Shown here: one piece after another, positions 1 through 12,535 of the stretch
How positions within the stretch are numbered: position 1 is the first letter of the stretch
Layout of the letters: each line of letters begins with the position of its first letter
Assembly: GCA_010279815.1 (NCBI GenBank)
Contig: QEOQ01000451.1
Span: 668,591 to 732,590 of the forward strand
Reading direction: 5' to 3'
Source: Brachionus plicatilis
Taxonomy: Eukaryota > Rotifera > Eurotatoria > Ploima > Brachionidae
Length of the DNA: 64,000 nt
Notes under the pieces: model-generated
Told to the model about the DNA's origin: nothing
Seen by the model: only the letters and a program-made list of their open reading frames with translations
The model's database searches: none
Made by a program: the position numbers and the translations under genes

Positions 1-193
1 TTTGAAAGTTATTCAATATTGTTGGAAAAAATTGATTTTGAATGAAAAGCATGTAAATATTAATATTTGCATCAAAAAATTTAATTGATTTTTAAAACAC
101 TTCGAGCCCAAAATTTAATGAAAATTACTAAAAAAATTGAGTTTGAAAATTTTATTAAAATTAAAGTAAAAATATTAAATCTAAATCAGCAGT

Positions 194-2429
194 TTAACTC
201 GTTTCATCATAACTTTTCGGAATCGGATTGACAATACCCGACTCAATTGATTCAAATACAGTGTTAGGATCTTGATCAGCGTTCACGTGAATTCCAGTAT
301 ATTCATAGTAATCAATCATGTGTCTAACATTATTGTAAAATACATTAATTCTGGTGCGAATATTAGCCTCAGTATCATTAGCTTTTTGAGTAAGTCTATC
401 TCGAATTTCTTGAGTCGGAGGTGGATTGAATAGCATATGGTAGCGCTCTCCAGTAATAGGATCCAAATATCGCAGAGTAACTCGTTCCATGATAGAATCA
501 GGCGGTATGTCCATAAAAAAAACTCTATTTGGAGTAAAACCATTTCGTTCCAAAGTTTCCGCTTGATCTCGATTACGAGGAAATCCATGCAGAACCCATC
601 CTCTTGATACACAGTCTAATTTCCCGAGTCTTTCAACCAAAAGAGGAACTACCAAGCTATCAGGAACTTTTTTTGGCAAAAAAAGAGAAATTTTAAAATA
701 ATTTTTTTTCTAAATTATGCTACTTGGTGAGCGTCGATGAAAATGAGGTTTTATTGCCAAGCCAAGTACAGTTTCATTAGCTACTGCTTCTTTTATCAAA
801 TTGCTTATTGACACATTAACAATGTCATATTTTTTGGCCAAAGCAGAAGCTTGAGTTCTTCTTCCTGATCCGTATGGACCAATGAGCAAGATTCTGGGAG
901 TAATTGGAGCCTGTGAACGAGCTGGGCGACTGACGTAATCCAAAACTATGAAAAATAGTAAACAAAAATAAAAGTGTTTGTTATTTTAAGTTTTACTTTG
1001 ATTAAAAACATCGCCTTTTGGCTGATCGACATTAATTTTTTTGATTGTTGCTTTGAAACATTCAAGTATTCCCTCAATATGTCTATTATAATTGATTAAT
1101 CTTTGGAACAAGTCTTCTTCGGTGTATTTTTCTGGAACAACTAGTCGATTTTGAATCGTGTTTTCACTAGGCCAATCAAAAGTAGTATGATAAATATCTT
1201 GTAAAAATTAATTTAAAATTTTGGCTATTTTTGGAAAGAAAGTGTCAAAAACCTCCATTTTTTGGATCAACGCGCTTTCCAGCAGCTCTTTCAATCAACA
1301 TTGAATCCTCGCCGGTCAACACAACTAAAATTATTGCTGTATAATCAGGAAAAATATAAATTTCAATTACCAGTATGCTTTGGAAATATTCCATTAGATA
1401 ATAAAGCTAAAGCTTGAGGTCTTGTTTCTGGAAAGCTTTCCAGTATCCATCCTTTGCGAACACAATCATAGTCTTCGATTCTGTGCTTTATGATTTTCAC
1501 CCAATCATTTGGTTGAAGACTCTAAAATTAAGACACTAATTTAAAAAAAGGAGAAAAATTTTAAATTTACAAAAAAATTCTAAAGTTGACTCGAGAATTT
1601 TTATAGAATTCTAAGGAAATCTCGGTAATTTGATTAAATTTATAAAAATTCACGTAAAATATCGTAAAATCAAAAAAAACTAAATGAAGAATGAAGGAAA
1701 ATTTTCGAGAAAATCGTAATTTTACGTTTACTCTTTTAATCTTTAGTAAAATAAAATTAAGAAGAATAAAATCAAATTTTCTGCAATTAATTTGATTTTT
1801 GAGGATTCATTTACAAATTCTATTTATTTTTAATGAATAAATTTTAACAAAAATTGACGTTTTTTACCTTAAATTTTAAAAATTTAAATTGAATTTATTA
1901 CTAGATAAAATTAAGTACAAATTAAAGTAAAATTTTGCCAAGTTCTTGTGTCAAATCACCAGTAATTGATGTTAGATTTAAATTGGAATTTTAAATTTAC
2001 CATATTTTTTATTTTTTCAGCAAATTCATTTTTCATGTTATTTGGTAAAGATTCGATGAGTGAATTTTGATTCAATAAGACAGCATCAGTTTTTTTGGAG
2101 AGCAATTGACTGAGAGTTTTCTTGCCGGATGCAGGTGGACCAAAAACAAGAATTGCAGGAGCTAAAAAAAAATAATAACAAAATAAAACGCCTTTTTAGA
2201 AATCTTGTTTACAATTAACATCTTTGCGAAGAAAATCAATCAAAAATTGCAGTGGTTCATCCGGTTTATGAATAATGAGCTGAGAAAGCATTCTCTAGAC
2301 AAAAATTAAATGACTATGATTTTTATTGAAATTTTAAATTTTTACTTGATAGAGCTCAAAAATTTCATGTTTTTCGGCATAAAGCGAAAATTGAGGAGGA
2401 ATCAAAAGTGGTTTAGTTGTTTGGTCCAT
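194..2429 (-). CDS. AK8: Adenylate kinase 8, complete, 8 exons
   Basis: Exons (minus strand order) 2346-2429, 2213-2294, 2001-2161, 1371-1521, 1253-1324, 997-1197, 724-945 and 194-666 join to 482 codons (481 residues); vertebrate AK8 is nearly the same length. AK8 is a double-domain nucleoside monophosphate kinase linked to cilia. The first domain has the P-loop GPPASGKK (about residues 63-70) and GKRVDPKNGDIYHTTFDWP. The second domain has GPYGSGRR (273-280), then GWVLHGFPRN, LRYLDPITGERYH and the ending DPNTVFESIESGIVNPIPK, all close to the animal family as I know it. The start at 2429 gives an N-terminus with the family motif PPQFSLYAEKHEIFELYQ. Odd: the Walker A lysine of the second domain is arginine (R279). 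The 479-base third intron is AT-rich with no gene. Exon borders are by eye; the 45-base intron at 667-723 is the least certain. Confidence 0.93.
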
Positions 2430-4692
2430 TTTGTCACAAGTTCAGGGTCTATAATTTTGATATTTAAATTTTCAGATGTATTAAAATTAAATTTTTATTT
2501 CAGTTTTATGAATTGCTAAGCAACGCCTCCAAGAACAAATAATTTTCAAAATTTTAATTATAATTTAGCTCATTATTCTAAATTTTATCTTATGGATCGG
2601 AAAAAATATTTTATTATAAAAAAATTTACTGCTTTAATTCCAAAGATTTCAGATGAAATTTGAGATTTTATCAGAATTTTTTATTTTTCAAACATTTTTG
2701 GCATATTTTACTAATTTGATAAAAAAATTGCTTTATTTTCTTTTATATTTTTGAAACAAGTTGACACTATCTATGGTTTATGTACTTTAAATATGTCAAG
2801 AATTTGGAAAAGAAATTAATTTTTTTCTTTTTCACGAATAACAATACAGCACCCTTGAAACATAAGTCATATGCAAGTCTTGTCATATGCTTTAAAATAG
2901 TGTATCATATTTAATGAATATTTGTTCGCTTAGACATCAAGAATGAAGGTAACTAATCAAAGAAAATTTTGAGTTTTCATCTTTGAGTAGTTTTTAGGAA
3001 AATTTCAAATGCTGTTAGATATCTTTATTTTTTGATCAAGAGTACATAATTTAAATTGATATTGTGAAAGAGTTTCGTCAATTATAACATGATTAATTCA
3101 CGTTTAGTAGCAATTTAAATACCTACTCTATAAACTCACCATTTCCTTTGTTTTATGCTAAATTCAAGTTTCATATTTACTAGGTATATTTTACCTGAAT
3201 AAATAGCTTCTACATTTGAGAAAAATTGACTCCCCAGGATTTGATTGGTAAACAATTGGCTTACAATTGAAGATTAAAATATTATTTTTTAAAACATGAT
3301 TTTTAATATTAGATATGTTAATTGAGATGAGTTTTAAATTTGTGCATGACGTCAATGTTTTAAACAAAATTATTTTCCCAAAAGGACAAATATATGCGTT
3401 AAATAGTGACAATTCAAACTGAAGGGTTTCATCAAATAAAATTGGATTTAAACGGAGTTAAACTGTGGCTGATAGCACTGTCTCTATCAACAGTCAGCAT
3501 TTAAAAAAAAAAAAACAAGTAAAAAAATTTCATATTTACCTTTGAAAAAAAAATTTAGAAAAAAAATATGAAAAATTTCTTTTATTGGTAGTTTTATTTG
3601 CCTTTTTGAAATATTTTTAGAATTAACAGATTCTCTTATTTAGAAGCCTCATCAAATAAAATACTTTATGATTGGGTGTAGGTATTGTTAAATAGATATA
3701 GCGTTGGCGTTCAATACTGAATTGATTTCAAATAATTGAATTATAAAAAGCAATTTAAATATTTAAAATTGAAAGTCAAAATATCTCTTGAAAATTCCTG
3801 ATTTTTTAACTATTGTCCATATTACTAGGACTTTTATTTTCCTATTTTTTTCTGAACTAAGATTTAGAGTCCCATATATCCAACTGAATTTTATTCTAAT
3901 CATAAACATTTTTTAATAATAAAAACACTAAAACTATAAAAATTTACGTAGGCCCGCTTAAAATATGTAGATAAAATGTGCCTTTAAAAATTAGTTATAA
4001 GCACCTAAATTAATTAAGTAAAATTAACAAGGCCTCGAATAACATTTTAGGCTATGAGAGAAAAGTTTTGTTTAATGGCAAAATAGCAAAAAAATAAACT
4101 TGGTATATCAAAGATTAGTATCAATAATTTTGATTTAGTGGTTTAATTAATCAATCAAATTTCAATAAATTATAAACAAAATTGAGCATTTGATGTTTGG
4201 TATTTAATAATTGTGAAAATACATTAATAAATTATGAAAAATGGTGTGCTCGCAACGGAAAAGAATTATGACTGAAACTATAGGTGAAAATAAAACGAGC
4301 AGTTTTGAAATGATTTGAATTTGTTTTGGCAAAGAGGGAGCATTAAGATAGAAATGCAATTTTTGAGCTAAAATTTTAAAATTCAAATTTCAACACAAAA
4401 AGCATCAGTAACAAGTATAGCAGGCTCCTACGCATCCAAATTTCTAATTATTATAATTATTTAAAATATTTGTTTAATTTTTTTTTAAATAATTACTCTA
4501 GTTCTATACTAATGTGGCTAAATTATCAGCTTTTTTGGTTAGCTTTTGGCACCGGTGCGATGATTTTTTTCATCGATGATTTAGTATGATTATTAAAATT
4601 TGAATATATAATTTTCATTCAATTTTTTCAAAAAGCTTTTTTTATTTAATTAATTATAATCAACTTTTGGAAATTAAGTCATTCAAATTAAA
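2430..4692. other. Divergent intergenic region between AK8 and ANAPC4
   Basis: About 2.3 kb of AT-rich DNA lies between the two start codons, so both promoters must be here. Short open frames occur but have no recognisable family, no codon bias and no splice support. An imperfect hairpin-like stretch is present near 3460-3500. I see no RNA gene or intact mobile element. Confidence 0.6.
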
Positions 4693-7600
4693 ATGAGCAA
4701 TCAAGACGTGAATTCGTCCTGTTTTTTTAAGCAAATTGATGAAAAAAATACCAGCCATGAAGTTACTCAAATGCTATGGAATCCTAAGATGGATTTGATT
4801 GCTGTAGCGTTCGCCAACGCCGAGGTACACTTGTATCGCATGTCATGGCAGCGAGTTTGGAGTGTTACATGTCCGCACCAGAACATAGCAGTAACATCTT
4901 TGGCATGGCGTCCAGACGGTAAAATTCTAGCAGTGGCCTACTCAAATGGCCATTTTAGGCTTCTAGCTGTCGAGGATGCGAAAAAAATTTTTTCGTTCAA
5001 CTGTAAAGAAGGAATTCAAAAGCTATATTGGTTGCAAGAAGATGAAGAGCTGAGCAAAAAACAAGAGGCAAACAATTTTTATGAAGACATCGCTGGTAGT
5101 CAATTACCAAGACCGATTTCTTATGATATGATTTCGCAGCTATTCGAAAAAAGTAATAATAAAGATTTTCCCGACAATTTGTTCATTAAAGAAAGTAAAA
5201 CTTTAACTTACCTTGTGTGCGCCTATGGCACTTCCATCTCTATTTTTGTCTACGGTTATTTTCTGCTAATCGATGCCAATTTGGACTTGGTTCCGAGTTT
5301 TTTAAACTACAAACAAATAAGATCATGTTTTTTGAGCGATAACACTTCCCTGATAAGCACCCTAGGCCTTACTGACGAAAATTTGCTCGTTTATTCACTT
5401 TTAGATTCCAGAATTTTATCCGAAAATCATCTTCAAATAAAAATGGTTTCAACCAAATTTGGTATGCTATTTTCAATGTTGTCTGCTTTAAAAGCAGTTA
5501 TCAAGGAGATGGAAGAGTTGTGGGAGGACATTTTGGTCGAAATGGACCAAAAGTTTCAGCTTTATGCCCTGGAAAAGTATTCCAATAGCAATCAGCAAAG
5601 CAATGGAAACAAGGCTGCAAATCAAGGCAACAATGACTCATCGTTGGTCAACGATTTTATGCTTTTATACGCCTTTGGAACTTGTAGTGATCACTTTAAG
5701 AATTTTTTGTTGCAAGAATTGACCGAAAAGGGCCTCAAAAAGCTTGAAATTTCGGTAGAAAATTACTATTCAAATATACAGCGGTTATTGAGTGGAAATT
5801 TTCATCAGTATAATAATTCAATTAATTGAATAAAAACACCTAGAAAAACCCTATGATTAAAATTTAATTAGATTTGAAAAGGCTGCTGAATTAAAGAGAC
5901 TCAGCAGTCAAGTAATCCAGGTGTTTTTGTTGAAAATATTTTAATTTTATTTTAATTTGGTCAAAACTTCAAGAATTGCTTTGTGTATGTTTTACCATCT
6001 AAATGAATTGTATGGCACGACAAGATGGTCGGATAAGTTTAAAGCGTTTTCGATGACTGAAAAACTAATCAATGGTTCGTTTGATTCTTATTTTTTTTCA
6101 AAAATTAATTTTATAAATCTTTTGCTTTATTTCAGAGGTATTGAATAATTGTGCTAGTCTAATATTAAAAGCCCAAGAGTTAAATTCGTAAGTTTTTTTT
6201 TATTAACATTTTTTCTTCGGAAAATGTTTGATCACATCAAATTTTGACATGAAAGCTAGACTAGAAACTAGATTTTAAAGTTTAAAAAATTATATGAAAA
6301 ATTTTAAATTGGCTAAATTTTAATCAGCTAAATAAATTTTTAATAGAAAAGTCCTTGAAAAGAGCAAAGACTTGAAATAAACAATAGCAAACCTTTTGTT
6401 TATCGAAAAGGTAATATTTTTTTTGAAATTTAAGAAAATGATGTAAATTTAAGTTTATAACAAATTTATTTTTTTCTGCTATAGTTAGTTAATTCTTAAT
6501 TTTATTTAAATCACATAAGATGTTTTAATTTACTTTTTTAAAAATTATAAAATTACATAAATTAATTATAAAATTTACTTTTAACAAGCAAAATTTAAAT
6601 TTTTTCTAAGAGATGATCTTAAACTATTTCTTTTAAGACGCGAATTGTTTTTTCAGATATTTAAAATTAGCACATATAAAGTTATTCAAAAGTTAAAAAA
6701 TCCGATCTCTCAAAATTTAAAAAGGAAGTAAAAATATTTGATATTAACGATTTGTTTTTTAATGCACATTCTATTAATAAATATTAATATGAGAAATGAT
6801 CTTTTTTAATCATAAGTTTGAATAAGGAATCCTTGATAATGTATAATTAAAGTGACGAAATTCTTTTACAAAGAGGAACATCATCAGTAGTGGTTAATTT
6901 TTTTTATGTTGGCTAAGGTTTGCTTTAATTTTACCTTTAATGAATCTAAAATTTTTTACATCAGAACATGTCTGCTCTTTTAGCTGAAATTTCCAAAAGC
7001 AACAAGGATTCTTTAAATTTTCTTTTCACGTAGAAGGAAGTTCTAAAAAATCTTCTTCTTGAATAAGTCTTCAATTATTACACATAGATATATTAGGCCA
7101 AGTCTTAAGTTAATTTTCCAAAAAAATAACAATAATTTTGACTTAAAAAGGGTTATCGAACAAAATATGCGCGAAATAAAGATATTTTTTAAATGGCTGC
7201 ATGCAAGTAAGGTCATTTTTTATTAATTTTTCCCAATTTCTAATAAAGCTACATTTGATAAAAAGGCATCATTCACTTAGGAGACGATCAGTCGGCCACG
7301 GACATGATTCGGGTAATATTAACACCTAAGAGCAAAGCTTTACATTTTGGACTTTTTCGCAGAGGCGTAAAGAATTGCTCGAAGGAAAAAATTAATCGGA
7401 AATAAAATTTTTTATCTAAACAGTTCAATGAAGAAATGGAAAATTCAATTTTGGATTTTATTCAGAATACTTTCAAAGATGCTCAAACTATTAACATGGA
7501 AAAGGTTGGACAATATTTGAAGCATGACCATCTCAAAGTGCCCACAAGCGAGGACAACAACTGGCAAACATTTTTAAAGAACAAATTAAATCAAAAAGGT

Positions 7601-9096
7601 TTGAAATTTAGTGCCACAGTAATCTTAAATTTCTAATTATACATTTTATTAAAGAAAATCAATATCTTTACTTAAACAAAAAAGAAAAATCTTTAATCGG
7701 ATGTTTTGAGGAATTTAAACAAACTTTAAATGATTGCTTTAAATCCCAAGCGATTAGTAGTCAACAACCATTTTCTTTTATTAAACAATATAACATTCAT
7801 AAATTTAACTCGACTCAAGAGTTTGTTTTTTTTAAATAAAATTCTACTTAAAATATTAATTAAATCAATTTTAAAGTGCGGATGAAATGATCATGTCATA
7901 CAAATGTATCCAAAATACCATGATAACCGGTTTGTTAATGGCCAAGACAAACAATGAGTGCTATATTCTGAAGCATCCTGTAGGCAGGTTAGTCTGCTTG
8001 TCTTAACACTTTAATTAGAATAAAGTTTTCTTAATTAAAAATTTTTAATCAATATTTTCTTTCTAGAATTTGATCTTTGAAAACAATTTCTTTGAAAATA
8101 TTCATTAATTATAATTTAAATTTTTAGCGATCCCGAAGTTAAAGCATATATCTTGAACTTATCTTCTCATACGATTGATTTATCTCAGATGTAATATCTT
8201 TTTTATTATAAATTTATAAAAATTCAGAGAATAATAAATTCTTTTCTAGTTCACTTCAAGACGTTTATATTTATGGAGAGAACAGCATTACCTTGTTGGG
8301 CACTGACACAAAAACAAGCTCAAACACCTATTTAGTCCAGTTAAACTTGCAACCAACTCCGTCAAGTTCTTCAAGTGACTTGATCGAAGTAACTAGTTAT
8401 TCGGAAAATACCAAATCGCCGCGCGAAACAAATTTGCTCATGATAAAAGCCGAAAAACTGAGCGCCACTTCCATAGTCAAATTCATCAAAAAGCTCAAGA
8501 GCTGTTGCTTGTGTGTGAGTAGCTCGCGCAAGGTGGCCGCGTTGTTGTCATCTCAAAAAAACCGAGTGAAAATTTTCGAGCTGGAAGTTGAGGATGATGA
8601 TGACGAAGCAATGGAAGAAAATGATACTGACAGCGCGGATAATGAAGAACAAGTGGCTTCAATAGAAGCTTACCAGCACAAGAGCGCAAATAATGAGGAT
8701 GAATTTAATATGCCCAAGGTTTCAGATAATAAAGCCAATCTAGTCTATAAACAATTTGCCAAACACCAATCGGCCGGATCAACTTGCTCAATAGCAAATA
8801 GCATATGTTCTAGTACTGCTGCGACAATTGGCAGCTCTTCGACAGCTGTTAATTATGACGCTAGCTCTAGCGTCTCAACAAATGTTTTTAGAGGAAAAAG
8901 GAAGAAAAACTTCGACTACGATGAAGATGACGATGATGATTTGGAGTCTGAAGACAACTTCATTAGCGACACGAATGAAATTTCAAATTTTCTTAATGGA
9001 AAACAAACAAATGGATCAGCATTGGTAATCAGTGCTAATCAAAATGGGAATCAAAGCATCAATTTACAAAGAGACAATCAACCAGACACAGTCTAA
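4693..9096 (+). CDS. ANAPC4: Anaphase-promoting complex subunit 4, complete, 10 exons
   Basis: Exons 4693-5807, 5974-6074, 6136-6187, 7151-7206, 7266-7312, 7424-7598, 7655-7820, 7877-7987, 8128-8190 and 8250-9096 join to 911 codons. APC4 is a scaffold subunit of the APC/C ubiquitin ligase. The N-terminus carries the APC4 WD40-type region (QMLWNPKMDLIAVAFANAEV, then SLAWRPDGKILAVAYSNGHF). The middle has the family's long helical domain (GLKKLEISVENYYSNIQRLL, FYHLNELYGTTRWSDKFKAF, MREIKIFFKWLHA, MEKVGQYL). The end has RKVAALLSSQKNRVKIFELE followed by an acidic tail, as in animal APC4. The protein (910 residues) is longer than human APC4 because of a Ser/Asp/Glu-rich disordered C-terminus. Four middle exons are under 105 bases. 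A 963-base intron (6188-7150) contains nothing recognisable. The exon 7 donor at 7820 is the weakest junction. Confidence 0.92.
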
Positions 9097-10447
9097 GTCA
9101 AATTTATGTAAATAATGTTTAATGGGAATTTAAAAAATTGTAATTTTTTAACTGTATTAAATAACTGAATGAGTCTAATTAAATTTAATAAGTCGATAAA
9201 TCAATAAAATTGATTATTTATTTTTTTATTCACAGTATTCAAAAAGGTGTAGAAGCCTTTTCTTTAATAGTTTAATTTTGAAAAAAAATTTCTAGTAATT
9301 TGAAATTTTGTTTTTTTTTTAAGAAAATTTAATTTGAGATTTGGAGTATAATTACTTGGAAAAACTTGCGAAAAAAACTAAGGCGTTTATTTCTTTTTCT
9401 ATTTAGAAAATTCAAGGTATATTGAAATTAATAATTTTGAAATTAAGCTTGTTGTGAAAAAATTTGTAATGATGTTTATTTTTGGAATTAGTTGAGTTTG
9501 AAAATAAACTCATTTTCAATAGAACAATCAATAGATCATAATGATATTTTATTTGTTAAAACAAATTTTAGTTAATTAGACAAAAAAATTTCAATTCGAA
9601 CGAGCGTTCAATTCATAGATTTTGTTTTCGTTGAATAATTATTTAATAGAATTATTTTCATAGAATTTTTTTAAAGGGATAAAATAGAGAAAAATAATTC
9701 ATAAAAATTTATCAGTTTATTTCAGGATAATAATCTTTTTTAATTTTTCATAGATAATAAATTGAAAAAATATTCAAAATTTTCGTTTAATCTACAAGAA
9801 ACTGAAAATTAGAATTGAAAAAAAATTATTTCAAGAGTTAATATAACGTAAATACATTTAAAATGTGTTCTAAAAAACAATTTTAAATTAATTTAATATT
9901 AATGTTTTTCTATTAAAGTTTGTAGCATTATTTCTATGTAAAAAAAAGAAAGATGATTAGTAGTGCCTTAAATATGGTTAAAGTATATACACGTCATATT
10001 AAAAGGCTAAAATATTGAATATTTTTATCAGAGGCTGAATTTAGGTTTATAGGTTTAATACATTTTCTTAAATTTAAGCCTTAAGTGCGGCACAAAAAGT
10101 TACAATTTATAATTTCAATAATTATATCAATGATATTTTATTCTAAAAATTTTGATCAAAAAATTATTAATTTTTGTTTAATTTTTAGATTAAAATTTAA
10201 AAAAATATCTTTTTCCTCCTCAAAAACGACTTTTTTATGTCATCTAACCGGAGTATAGTTGGCATTTTGTTATTTTAATTGAAAAAATTGTTTGAAGAAT
10301 TTAAATTAAAATAAAAGTAAGTCATTCAAAGAAAGGTCTTAATATAATTCTTTCTTCTTTTTACGATTTTTTACTTTACTAAAATTTGGTCAGCAAACAT
10401 TTCAATTTTTTCAAAATTTAAAATTTTAAGATTTTGTTTTTATTTAA
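9097..10447. other. Intergenic, nothing recognised
   Basis: ANAPC4 3' flank, with a likely AATAAA-type signal around 9200, then about 1.2 kb of AT-rich sequence before the next gene. I see no repeat, RNA gene or coding signal. Confidence 0.5.
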
Positions 10448-11419
10448 ATGCCTCAGTTTAATAATATTTCCTATAATGCTCTACAATTACAGTCTAATAA
10501 TTTATCAAATGGATTTAATGAACCCAATCGAACTTTGAGTAATAATCATACGAATGCATTCTTTTCATATGTAAGTACAAATGCTTGTAACAATCGAACT
10601 GCTTATAATTCGACTTGTTCGCCATCTGCTGTCAATACTCCTGGCAGAAAATCAGCAAGCCCGACTTTTTTTCATTCGAATGATTCCTTGTACAGTCGTC
10701 ATTTAAACAATGGTTTAGGAAATGTTTTAAATTCTGCTCAACACATCAAGCATCTAAATTTTGGCTGTTTTCAAAATCAATTTCCATTTACAAATTTCAA
10801 CGAGCCTCAACTGGCCCTATCAACCCAGCATGATCCAGCGCTAAAAATTCCCACAACACCCACTCGATCAAAAAGTCTAAGTCCGTCCCATCGCTGTGTA
10901 AATCAGCCTGCGCGTTTAAGACATAAACAACAAAATAAAAATTCAAAATCAGATTTCCATGAACAAGATCAGATTTCGAGTATCAACAATGACAAAAGTA
11001 AGCTAGATGATAGAAAAAATGCTTTAAACAACGAAAATTTTTGTTTCAAACCAATTGAGTCGAAAAATGAAGAATCAAACAATTCTAACTCTTCAAGTGG
11101 TAAGCTTGCATCAAATGTTGCACAAAATCGACGCCCAAAATTGAATGAAAAAATACAAATTAAAAAACCGATACCGGTTTTACCAATTTGCCAGAATGGT
11201 CCCGTTAACACTTTATTATTACAGAGTGAAGAACAAAATAAATTAGATAATCATTCGAGTAGTAACAAAATAATTGTTTCAGATCAAATATCAAGTGAAA
11301 AAGATCATTTATTAAAACAAAGTGATAATCATCAGACAAATGAATTTTGTGAGAAAAATATTCAAAAATTTGTAAGCTTATTAAAAATTTTTTTTTGTAA
11401 ATTTTTAAGTAAATTTTAG
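10448..11419 (+). CDS. Asn/Ser-rich disordered protein, unrecognised, possibly first exon of a longer gene
   Basis: I do not recognise this gene. The open frame (323 codons from ATG) is rich in Asn, Ser, Gln and Lys and looks intrinsically disordered, with no membrane segment or fold motif. Short proline-directed motifs recur (NTPGRKSASPTF, IPTTPTRSKSLSPSH), as in phosphorylated regulatory proteins, and a basic-proline stretch RRPKLNEKIQIKKPIPVLP lies near residues 225-250. The last ~15 codons turn into AT-rich Phe/Leu/Lys codons after a good splice donor (TTT then GTAAGC at 11372), so the real coding exon may end at 11371. I found no convincing downstream exon before DNTTIP1. It could be a genuine single exon, a 5' exon of a gene with a distant partner exon, or a lineage-specific protein. 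Confidence 0.55.
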   Translation: MPQFNNISYNALQLQSNNLSNGFNEPNRTLSNNHTNAFFSYVSTNACNNRTAYNSTCSPSAVNTPGRKSASPTFFHSNDSLYSRHLNNGLGNVLNSAQHIKHLNFGCFQNQFPFTNFNEPQLALSTQHDPALKIPTTPTRSKSLSPSHRCVNQPARLRHKQQNKNSKSDFHEQDQISSINNDKSKLDDRKNALNNENFCFKPIESKNEESNNSNSSSGKLASNVAQNRRPKLNEKIQIKKPIPVLPICQNGPVNTLLLQSEEQNKLDNHSSSNKIIVSDQISSEKDHLLKQSDNHQTNEFCEKNIQKFVSLLKIFFCKFLSKF

Positions 11420-11971
11420 GAATTTTTAATTTGGATTGTTGCAAAAATTTTAATCATAATTTTAAATCATTAATATTTCTTTTTGTAATATTTGAAAACT
11501 AAATTATTCCTTTAAAAATTTTGTTTGAAAGTTAAATCATTTTCTTATAATTCGTAAGCAAATTAATTGTAATATTTAAAATAAAAAAATGATTGATAAA
11601 AGAGATTATTGGAATATTTTAAATTTATATTTTTAAATTGATTGAAGATTGAAAATAAAATTTATTTTATTTTATCTTTTTGATCATCTTGATAGAGGTA
11701 GAGAAAATCATAAATATAGAGAATGATACATGAACTAGATATAAAAATAAAAAACAACCAAAAAATATTTTTTTCCATAAAAAAGTATTTTTTGAGCAAG
11801 TATTAAGAAATTTTTTCTTTTTTTCTTCAAATTTTGACTCGATTCTTGTCGATTGCATCCATTTTATTTTATTTACAAAGTTTCTTAGAACTTTATGTTT
11901 TGTGAAGTCCAGTACAAAAGGACAGAACTAAGTTTAAAAAAATTAAATAACTTTTTTCAAATGAATGCTGA

Positions 11972-12133
11972 ATGGTGCAACATTCAAAGTTGTATCAACT
12001 CTAAAAGTGTGCTAATGATGTGAAAAATCTCTGCAAAATGCCCTACGCTCGATTATATTGAAATTCGATATCTGCTAGACTCTGCAAATTTAGCAGACCT
12101 TGATATTTGATGCAACTTTGAATGTTGCACCAT
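11972..12133. repeat. Fold-back (MITE-like) element
   Basis: Left arm 11972-11998 (beginning ATGGTGCAACATTC) and right arm 12107-12133 are inverted copies with one mismatch over about 27 bases. A second inner pair (TCTGCTA at 12071, TAGCAGA at 12091) extends the fold-back. No target duplication is obvious. A non-autonomous DNA transposon is the likeliest reading. Confidence 0.65.
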
Positions 12134-12478
12134 ATTAGCTTAAAAAACCAAAAAGGGGAAAAATTAAAGGCCACAAATTTTAAGCTTCCTAAATATAAAC
12201 TAGCAGTCAAAAATTCAAAATGATCATGATAACTTAATTTAAATGATGAAAAATAACTAACTAAAAAAGAGTTTATTTGGTAGATAAATTTAATCTCTTA
12301 AATTAATAAAAATATTTTCGAATTTTTAATTTTTTGAATGCGGAGATAATTTCATAAATTCATTTGAAAAATATAATTTTCTTAGTCTTATAATTTGATT
12401 TTTTAAATTTTGATTTTCTTTTTTCAAAACTTCTGAATGGGAAAATTTAGTAGTTGCTAACTATGGGAACTTTTTATT

Positions 12479-12535
12479 TTTGCAAATTTTGCAAACCTTA
12501 ATATTTTATGCTACTTTTAATGTTGCACTAAGTTG
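12479..12535 (+). repeat. Decayed half-copy of the 11972 fold-back element
   Basis: This stretch follows the right half of the 11972-12133 element closely: GCAAATTTxGCAxACCTTxATATTTxATGC, then a block ending ATGTTGCAC, with scattered substitutions. The left arm is not visible. Confidence 0.45.

Noticed and set aside
3191..3412. 73-codon minus-strand frame
   Set aside because: Composition matches AT-rich background; no motif, no splice context, no family resemblance.
7364..7400. Possible extra ANAPC4 exon beginning RRKELLEGK after an AG
   Set aside because: It runs into a stop without a donor. Joining 7312 directly to 7424 keeps frame and gives a spacing that fits orthologues.
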